Source: Micromonospora arborensis
GTDB lineage: Bacteria; Actinomycetota; Actinomycetes; Mycobacteriales; Micromonosporaceae
Length of the DNA stretch: 64,000 nt
NCBI RefSeq assembly: GCF_003205615.1
Contig: NZ_PYBV01000005.1
Coordinates: forward strand, 215,123 to 279,122
Reading direction: 5' to 3'
The notes under the pieces are model-generated. The model did no database searches. It worked only from the letters and a program-made list of their open reading frames with translations, and was not told the origin of the DNA. The position numbers were made by a program, and so were the translations under genes. Each line of letters opens with the position of its first letter. Position 1 is the stretch's first letter. Below, piece by piece: positions 59,301 to 64,000 of the stretch.

Positions 59301-59623
59301 AGGGCCAGGGCGACACTCTCCCAGAACGTCTTGCCGCTGACCATGTCGACCAGGAAGAAGTAGCCGCCGTCGCGCTGGATCCGTTCGCGGACCGCCCCGA
59401 GCAGGTGCGTCTTGCCGGCGCCCGCGCGGCCCTGCATGGCCACGCCGAGCGGCATGCTCGTGTCGTCGGTGCGGGCCCGCGCCACCCCGCGCAGGATCTC
59501 CGCGGCCACCTTCTCGTGCAGCTCCGGCACGTTGTGCGGGCTCGGTCGCCAGACGTCGTCCGGGGTGACCGCCGGGTTGAAACTGACCGCTTCCAGCGCG
59601 ATTCGCTGCTCGTCGGAGATCAT
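56363..59623 (-). CDS. Dual ATPase: N-terminal AAA plus C-terminal HerA-like translocase
   Basis: A 1086-residue protein with two P-loop ATPases. Domain 1 (about 1-400) has Walker A GRAGAGKTH (residues 65-73) and Walker B VIAVDQLDTLF (about 239-249), resembling AAA proteins of BREX/Orc type. A middle region (about 400-650) is helical, and a Pro/Asp linker follows. Domain 2 (about 655-1086) is HerA/FtsK-like: Walker A AGSGSGKTVLIRRLVEEC (about 703-720), LDPNNDLARLGDAW, Walker B FVMDEAQTLAPS (about 951) and FATQAPKGLHNQISGN (sensor/arginine region). It probably pumps or loads DNA. The start overlaps the stop of the upstream winged-helix gene by 4 bp. Confidence 0.85.
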   Translation of the reverse strand: MISDEQRIALEAVSFNPAVTPDDVWRPSPHNVPELHEKVAAEILRGVARARTDDTSMPLGVAMQGRAGAGKTHLLGAVRERIQRDGGYFFLVDMVSGKTFWESVALALVEGMGRAHVGWGTQLKTFLRRLTPQLGLPMEVRDAVAGAQPVTRAQLDTFIRALRERDREVGRDAQDTARALVLHGATDFEAQDVGYAHLISEPGDPAARAAWGLSVAIRTPQQVVQDISRLMALTLDPTVIAVDQLDTLFAQTSTSLLNHHQGLEDGQAKMLGPIADGLLKLRDITRRTLVVVSCLPDTWVLMTRSAPTPVGDRFRTSTLPDRIPTPEIGQAIVAKRLAAAFAGPRFVPPHPTWPIAPAAFADAPTLTPRALLRRVDRHIAWCRDHHEVVELDRLVDGADSTPTVRAVRGAAGDPTTDERRLHELDARFAELVEAADVSAAVDPAGEDEHMPPLLAAGLAAWIAEQAPTGATYKYDPPPGRKPALHGRLIEVLDEATENEAHWCFRAIAHPNAVAVTARVKAACTLAGLDRDLPQRRLILLRNGPWPTGKRTTEVLAGFDAAGGLRCAVPEADLRVFAALRVMATEPSTALQEWLVARRPASGTELFRAVLPGPDGTRGAAPPTTPDDGEPPSGGSDSDPTNVPVADVADGPSTGSTAAPVPADPAAVAISAGGPAVGLGQTADGGHPFTVPLESLRRHAVVFAGSGSGKTVLIRRLVEECAREGVSAIVLDPNNDLARLGDAWPEPPSGWGPGDAERATDYLAHTEVVVWTPRVTAGRPLSFQPLPDFTSLRDWPDEFDQAVRSAVEALAPRAGVDRSSRLAQQGKAVLTEALQAYARSGMVGLPGFTEFLADLPEGVSRLTRAGKLAEELAEALKAAMVTDPLFGGVGAPADPGLLLTPSPGRRARVSVISFVGLTSDQERQSFVNQLQMALFAWIKRHPAGDRPLGGLFVMDEAQTLAPSTGTTACTASSIALAAQARKYGLGLVFATQAPKGLHNQISGNATTQFFGLLNAPAQIDAARQLAEAKGGRLPDIGLLNSGEFYAAGEGFSFVKVRTPLCLTHHPKAPLTPEEVIARAHSNDGRSG

Positions 59624-60333
59624 GCCGGGCCGATCGCCAAAGCGTGGTTGTCCTCGTTCCCGATGCGGACGGCCGCGGCCCGGTCCCGTTCGGTCAGCGA
59701 CTTGGTGTTCGCCACCGGGATGATGCGGACGTCATCCCGGCCGACCATCGCCCGCAACGCCGCGTCCAGGGCGGCCCGGTCGGTGTCGGCGAGCCGGTCC
59801 CGGACGTCGGCGAGGCCGACCCAGGCGCCCGGCGCGGTGGCCAGATCCCGGTACGCCGAACGAACCAGCGCCTCCACCTCCGCCGCGGACACGGGTGCCG
59901 CCGCCGCCGGTACCGCCGCAGCGGGTGCCGGTGCTTCGTGCGGAGGTTTGCTGGCCGCCAGCGCCGTTGCTCCGGTCTGCTTGAAGAAGTCGCCGTGGCT
60001 GACCCGGAGCCGGTCCAGCGAACGGTGCAGGTTGGACAGGACGACGAACAGCGACCGGGTCGTCGAGCCGCCCTGCTTGGGCGGCGTGGAGGTGTGCAGC
60101 TGACGTGCCACCCGCCAGCCCTCGTCGGTCAGCTCGTGGGCGAACGGCCGGTGCGTCCGATCGGTCTCCACCAGGCCCAGGTCGACGAGCTTCGTGTTGT
60201 CCTTGCCGGTCAGCGTGAAGCCGGCCAGCTCCTTCAGCTCGACGTTGGTGAGTCGGCGTGCCTCGACCATCAACACCACGAGGGCGTTGATCTGGTTCGG
60301 CGTCAGGTGCGGGACGTCCGCCGGGCTCGTCAT
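59620..60333 (-). CDS. Double winged-helix adaptor protein
   Basis: A 237-residue protein. A MarR-like winged helix (about 8-75: TPNQINALVVLMVEARRLTNVELKELAGFTLTGKDNTKLVDLGLVETDR) is joined by an Ala/Pro linker (about 128-150) to a second helical/winged domain (about 155-235: WVGLADVRDRLADTDRAALDAALRAMVGRDDVRIIPV, then RAAAVRIGNEDNHALAIG). It has no catalytic motif. It probably binds DNA or its partner ATPase. It overlaps the nuclease gene upstream and the ATPase gene downstream by 4 bp each, so the three are made together. Confidence 0.75.
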   Translation of the reverse strand: MTSPADVPHLTPNQINALVVLMVEARRLTNVELKELAGFTLTGKDNTKLVDLGLVETDRTHRPFAHELTDEGWRVARQLHTSTPPKQGGSTTRSLFVVLSNLHRSLDRLRVSHGDFFKQTGATALAASKPPHEAPAPAAAVPAAAAPVSAAEVEALVRSAYRDLATAPGAWVGLADVRDRLADTDRAALDAALRAMVGRDDVRIIPVANTKSLTERDRAAAVRIGNEDNHALAIGPA

Positions 60334-61433
60334 GATGTCTCATCTCCGTGGGGGTGCGTGCTGCCCGCGCGTCGCCGGGTCAGCAGCCGACGGATCCCGT
60401 CGACCACCGCCGGCGCGTCGGTGAGCACCTGCTCGTTGGTGAAGCGGAGCACGTCCAGCCCGAGAAGTTGCAGCTGCACGTCTCTCCACCGATCGTTGGC
60501 GAAAGCGATTCGCCCACGATGCTCCGGGCCGTCAACCTCGACCGCAAGACCCTCCACGGGCCAAAACAGATCCAGTCGGTACGCGGCTCCCAGGACGTGC
60601 CACTCGTAGGTCTGGTTCCACCGCCGGCCCCGCGCCCAGTCGTGCGGCGCGAGCGCACGTTCCAATGCCTGCTCGGCGGCGCTGTCACCGCGTGGCACGC
60701 CCGCGATCGGCGGCCAGACCAACACCGTCGACCCCCGTTCGGCGGCCGTGTCCGGCATTCGATCGGCCGTGCTGGCCAGGTCGGCACAAGGCGCCGGCAC
60801 CATCATCGGCACCGACCGAACCCGGTCTGCGTGGCGCAAGGGCCCGCCGGCCAACCACACAGTGAGGCCGCCGTGTCGCACGAACCACTCGGCGGCGGCC
60901 ACCAGCGTCCGCTCGGCGTCCGCATCCAGGTCGGGCAGGGCCACGACGAGTACGCAGCTCTCCCGGTCGTACGCCTCGGCGATCACCCGGGCGAGCCCGG
61001 CGGCGCGTACCCCCGGGGCGAAGCGGGACCGGGCGGCGCGGCGGCGCGGATCGCGCAACCCACGCTCGGCGAGGTCGGCGAGGAACGGGCCGAAGTGCCG
61101 GGAGTGGGCGGCGGTACGGGCCGCGAGGGCGCGCACCGCCGCCACGCCGAGCGTGCCCTCGCTGTCGAAACGGTCGGCCCCTGCCAGCCAGCGGGGAAAC
61201 ATCGCGAGGGCTGCGGTGTCCAGTTGGTCGAGCAGGGTGTCCACGAGGTCACCGAGCGGGCCTACCACCGTGGGCCGGTAGTGCACGATCGCGGGCGCTG
61301 CCGGTGGCAACGGGTCGAGTGTCACCCGCAGCAGCTCCGGGTCGACGCCCGGCAGGTGACTCACTCGCCGCGTCGGCGGGATGGCCCACCAGGCCCCGTT
61401 GGCGTCTCCGTTGGCCTGGACGGGATGCGCCAT
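60330..61433 (-). CDS. Protein with C-terminal DUF559 (Vsr/PD-(D/E)xK-like) nuclease domain
   Basis: A 367-residue protein. Residues 1-250 are unrecognised, with a Rossmann-like part (SCVLVVALPDLDADAERTLVAAAEWFVRHGGLTVWLAGG). Residues about 251-352 form a DUF559 endonuclease fold: YRLDLFW (Asp288), LAVEVDGPEH (Glu299, Asp301, His305), NDRWRDVQLQLLGLDVLRF (Asp314). These are the metal-binding residues of this superfamily. It should cut or nick DNA. It is the first of three overlapping genes with the adaptor and dual ATPase, and lies 53 bp after the WGR-protein gene. Confidence 0.8.
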   Translation of the reverse strand: MAHPVQANGDANGAWWAIPPTRRVSHLPGVDPELLRVTLDPLPPAAPAIVHYRPTVVGPLGDLVDTLLDQLDTAALAMFPRWLAGADRFDSEGTLGVAAVRALAARTAAHSRHFGPFLADLAERGLRDPRRRAARSRFAPGVRAAGLARVIAEAYDRESCVLVVALPDLDADAERTLVAAAEWFVRHGGLTVWLAGGPLRHADRVRSVPMMVPAPCADLASTADRMPDTAAERGSTVLVWPPIAGVPRGDSAAEQALERALAPHDWARGRRWNQTYEWHVLGAAYRLDLFWPVEGLAVEVDGPEHRGRIAFANDRWRDVQLQLLGLDVLRFTNEQVLTDAPAVVDGIRRLLTRRRAGSTHPHGDETS

Positions 61434-61486
61434 GCCGGCACCCTACGACACGGTGGGCGTGACCGGGGCCCCTCGGCGGCGGCGGT

Positions 61487-62905
61487 TCAGCGCAGGCGGC
61501 GGATGTCGCCGAACGCCCGGTAGAACCCGCCCCGGCTGGACTCGCGGACCTCGGTCACCAGATAGCGGGCGCCCGGCTCGCGGATCCCCTTGGGGAACTG
61601 CACGCTCCAGTCACGCCGGTAGCCGTCGGAGAGCACCTGCACCCGCAACCGCCCCCGCTCGTCGAGGCACTGCACGACCACACCGCCGCCCGCGTCGCTG
61701 GTCACCTCGACGACCGTCGGCTCGACGGGGCGTGGTGCCTGACGGGGGGCCTTGACGTCGCGTACCTCGGGCACCTCGCCGGCCTGGGCCGCCCGGATGG
61801 CCGGCTCGCTCGCGTCGATGCAGGCGAGATGGCCGCCGGTGGTGACAACGTAGAGCCGATCGTCGTGATACTGCATCGAGTACGCCGAGCCGCAGCCGGT
61901 GCCGAGTTTCCACAATCGGGTGCCCGCCGCGTCGAAGCAGTAGATCGAGGACTGGCTGTCACCGGCGAAGACGTACCGGCCGCCCTCCGCCGTGGCGCAG
62001 GAGAACACCGGGGCGTCGCACAGGTAGCTGCGTTCGAGCCGACCGGCCTTGGACAGCCGCGCCACCTCGCGGGTGCCGGTTCCGGCGAACACGCTGCCGT
62101 GCTCCTGCCAGCCGAAGAGCACCGAACCGGTCCTGGTGTGCCACAGTTCGCGGCCGGTACGCCACTCGTAGCCGGTCACCCCCTGCGAATGGCCGTGGTA
62201 GATCGCGTCGGTGTCGCACCGCACCATCCAGGCCGAGCGCCCGCGCCCGGGCCGGCGCCACAGGAACTCGTCCTCGTGGTCGACGGCGGTGATCCCGCCG
62301 TCGGCGTCCGAGACGCCCAGGACGCCGTCGTGGATGTCCAGCCAGTAGATGTCGATCTCCGGGGCGATCGCGTACGCCACCCGGGGGACCTTCCCGGAGA
62401 GGTCGTAGACGTTGCCGTCGTCGCATCCCGCGTAGATCCAGGCGTCGTCGGCGACGATGCACTTGACGCCGTCGGGGAGGCGGACCTGGCCGCGCACCTG
62501 GGCGTCGTGGTCGAGCGTGGTGATCACCCCGTGCTCGTTGCCGACCATGCAGTGCCGCCCGTCGACGAAGATGCCGAAGGCGGGAGCGCCGGAGTCGTAG
62601 CGCCAGAGCACTGGTGCGGTGTGGGCGGTGGAGCGGGTGCTGACGATCTGCCGACGAGAGACGGTGCGCTTCTGCCGGACGCCGGGGACCGCCGGGGAAT
62701 AACCCTTCCGGACCTTCTCCCCGATCTTCTTCGCCGCGGCTGCCCGGGCCCGGGCGTTGTCCGGATAGGCGCTCGCCTTGACCTGCCCCTGGTCGCCGAT
62801 CCGACCGAAGCGCACGGTCAGTGTGGCGTTGTCGACGATGACCTCGTAGAACTTGTGGGCACCGTCCACTTCGGACAGTTCGAGGTAGGTCGTCTCCTGG
62901 GACAT
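61487..62905 (-). CDS. WGR-domain protein with beta-propeller repeats
   Basis: A 472-residue protein. An N-terminal WGR domain (about 1-80, KFYEVIVDNATLTVRFGRIGDQGQVK, then ARAAAAKKIGEKVRKGY), as found in PARPs and MolR proteins, is followed by a PQQ/WD-like beta-propeller (about 95-400). The propeller has repeats such as WRYDSGAPAFGIFVDGRHCMVGNEHGVITTLDHDA, YAGCDDGNVYDLSG, and YVFAGDSQSSIYCFDAAGTRLW. There is no signal peptide, so it is cytoplasmic. WGR domains bind DNA in other proteins. It is upstream of the nuclease/adaptor/ATPase set on the same strand, which suggests a shared job. Confidence 0.82.
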   Translation of the reverse strand: MSQETTYLELSEVDGAHKFYEVIVDNATLTVRFGRIGDQGQVKASAYPDNARARAAAAKKIGEKVRKGYSPAVPGVRQKRTVSRRQIVSTRSTAHTAPVLWRYDSGAPAFGIFVDGRHCMVGNEHGVITTLDHDAQVRGQVRLPDGVKCIVADDAWIYAGCDDGNVYDLSGKVPRVAYAIAPEIDIYWLDIHDGVLGVSDADGGITAVDHEDEFLWRRPGRGRSAWMVRCDTDAIYHGHSQGVTGYEWRTGRELWHTRTGSVLFGWQEHGSVFAGTGTREVARLSKAGRLERSYLCDAPVFSCATAEGGRYVFAGDSQSSIYCFDAAGTRLWKLGTGCGSAYSMQYHDDRLYVVTTGGHLACIDASEPAIRAAQAGEVPEVRDVKAPRQAPRPVEPTVVEVTSDAGGGVVVQCLDERGRLRVQVLSDGYRRDWSVQFPKGIREPGARYLVTEVRESSRGGFYRAFGDIRRLR

Positions 62906-63012
62906 GGGACCTCCGAGGGGTCAGCGACCGACCCGACATGGCCGGCGCGGCGACAGTGACCACACGCTAACGGCGACCCCCGACACAATCGGCTCGTCCG
63001 AGCCTCGACCCG

Positions 63013-63951
63013 TCAGTGCCCCGACCGGCGCAGTGCGTCGTCGCGGAGCACCGCGTGCGCGCCGACGGTCTGGTTGACGATCTGCGTCACCCGTACGTCG
63101 ACCGCGACACTGGCCAGCGCCACGGCGTCCGGGCGGCTGAGGCGGTGCATCCGCTGCATCAGGGTCAGCATCGAGTCCAGGGCCATGAACGTGGCGTCGT
63201 CGAGGGACGCGCCGACACCCATGGTCAGCCAGGCGCCCGGGATGCGGGCCACCGGCCCGGTGACCGGGAAGTCGTCGCGGACGTCGAAGGTCAACGTCAC
63301 CTCGTCCATCGGACATTCGATGGCGGTGCCGCCCACCTCGCCGTCGCCCTGTGCGGCGTGCCCGTCCCCGACGGAGAACAGCGCCTCGTCGACCGGGATC
63401 GGCAGCAGCAGGGTGCTGCCGGCGGTGAGCTCCTTGCAGTCCAGGTTGCCGCCACAGGCCCGCGGCGGGATTGTCGAATGACGCCCCGGCTCGGCCGGTG
63501 GCATGCCGAGCACACCCATGAAGGGCCGGAGCGTCACGGCGTGGCCATGCTGGTTGCGGCCGGTCATCGTCACCGGGTCCAACTCCCAGGAATGCACCAC
63601 GCCGTCCTGCTCGATGCCGTACCGCTGGTTGAAGCCGCTGGACCAGCCGCCGGCCACGGTGGTGCCCCAGGTGGCCGGGACGACCGCGTCGACGCGTACC
63701 GCGAGGGTCTGGCCAGCGCGAGCGCCGCGGACGGCGACCGGGCCGATCAGCGCGTGCCCGTGGTCGGTCTGGTACTGCGGTGCCCGGGGCCGGTCCCGGT
63801 TGTTCCCGCCGGGATACGGGCCGGCCGACCACCAGCAGTCCAGGGTGCGGTAGGTGACGGTGTCGCCGGGGTCGATGGTGAGCACGGGCGCGAAGTCGGG
63901 GGAGAAGTGGCCGTGCAGGGTGTCGTCCCCGGGCGTGAGGGTGTGTCGCAT
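63013..63951 (-). CDS. Acetamidase/formamidase family protein
   Basis: A 312-residue amidase of the FmdA/AmdA family that hydrolyses formamide or acetamide to ammonia and the acid. Family marks are PGDTVTYRTLDCWW, GHALIGPVAVRGARAGQTLAVRV, SWELD, RPFMGVLGMPPAEPGRHSTIPPRACGGNLDCKEL, LLPIPVDEALFSVGDGHAAQGDGEVGGTAIECPM, and DATFMALDSMLTLMQR. The ATG at 63951 is preferred; an adjacent TTG at 63954 is possible. The region to the end of the window (63952-64000) shows nothing. Confidence 0.9.
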   Translation of the reverse strand: MRHTLTPGDDTLHGHFSPDFAPVLTIDPGDTVTYRTLDCWWSAGPYPGGNNRDRPRAPQYQTDHGHALIGPVAVRGARAGQTLAVRVDAVVPATWGTTVAGGWSSGFNQRYGIEQDGVVHSWELDPVTMTGRNQHGHAVTLRPFMGVLGMPPAEPGRHSTIPPRACGGNLDCKELTAGSTLLLPIPVDEALFSVGDGHAAQGDGEVGGTAIECPMDEVTLTFDVRDDFPVTGPVARIPGAWLTMGVGASLDDATFMALDSMLTLMQRMHRLSRPDAVALASVAVDVRVTQIVNQTVGAHAVLRDDALRRSGH

Positions 63952-64000
63952 CAACGCAGGCTAGTGGCAGGTGACCCGCGCCACGGGTGCGGCGGGGGGC

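Noticed and set aside
56249..60103. A 1284-codon plus-strand frame
   Set aside because: It runs antisense to the dual ATPase and adaptor genes. Composition is low-complexity Arg/Gly/Val and has no start site.

Overview
This is a very GC-rich actinobacterial chromosome segment, most likely Micromonospora or another Micromonosporaceae. I infer that from the GC-saturated third codon positions, frequent GTG starts, several promoters that appear to make leaderless mRNAs, 4-bp ATGA/GTGA operon overlaps, secreted plant-polymer enzymes carrying CBM2 domains, and large ThuA/PQQ secreted proteins with a shared C-terminal module. I saw no rRNA, tRNA, CRISPR array, phage or classical IS transposase. The class is inferred from gene content, not from a marker gene.

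Layout. 1-8 kb: a membrane-anchored multicopper oxidase, a GH62 arabinofuranosidase behind a CebR-like operator, a RibD/DHFR-like reductase, a secreted SGNH esterase, a PknB-type kinase and a GH11 xylanase with CBM2. 8.6-14 kb: furA-katG, then a polar amino-acid ABC transporter. 14.2-21.9 kb: a secreted redox cluster of two-domain laccase, a 1314-residue ThuA/discoidin/PQQ-dehydrogenase/PKD/DUF1080-like protein, a cupredoxin with Ig-like repeats, and a secreted repeat (beta-helix-like) protein. 22-32.7 kb: an accessory, eroded stretch. It contains remnants of DUF1996, SRPBCC and beta-lactamase-like genes; an MFS/TetR efflux pair bounded by 150-bp inverted repeats; a ROK/DHA1 pair; an FAD oxidoreductase; and an orphan immunity-like gene set.

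32.7-42.5 kb: a DUF4139 protein; an iron and redox group (siderophore-interacting protein under an iron box, a zinc-finger SDR, a UPF0303 protein); an AfsR-like giant regulator; and a DrrAB-type exporter. 42.7-51.2 kb (minus strand): a likely eight-gene operon of sensor kinase, roadblock protein, five-gene Liv-type ABC transporter and methyltransferase. 51.3-56.3 kb: an XRE regulator, a cytochrome P450, an AbfB remnant, a trypsin-like protease, pyridoxal kinase and an ABM monooxygenase. 56.3-62.9 kb (minus strand): WGR/beta-propeller protein, DUF559 nuclease, double winged-helix protein and AAA-HerA dual ATPase. The last three overlap by 4 bp each, and this is the best candidate for an undescribed DNA-processing or defence system. 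The window ends in an acetamidase/formamidase.

How the genes work together: the GH62, GH11, remnant AbfB and DUF1996 genes point to arabinoxylan degradation. The laccase, PQQ dehydrogenase and cupredoxin could form an extracellular electron-transfer chain. Several efflux and uptake systems sit beside their own regulators with visible operators. All functions are read from sequence motifs; no database search was run.
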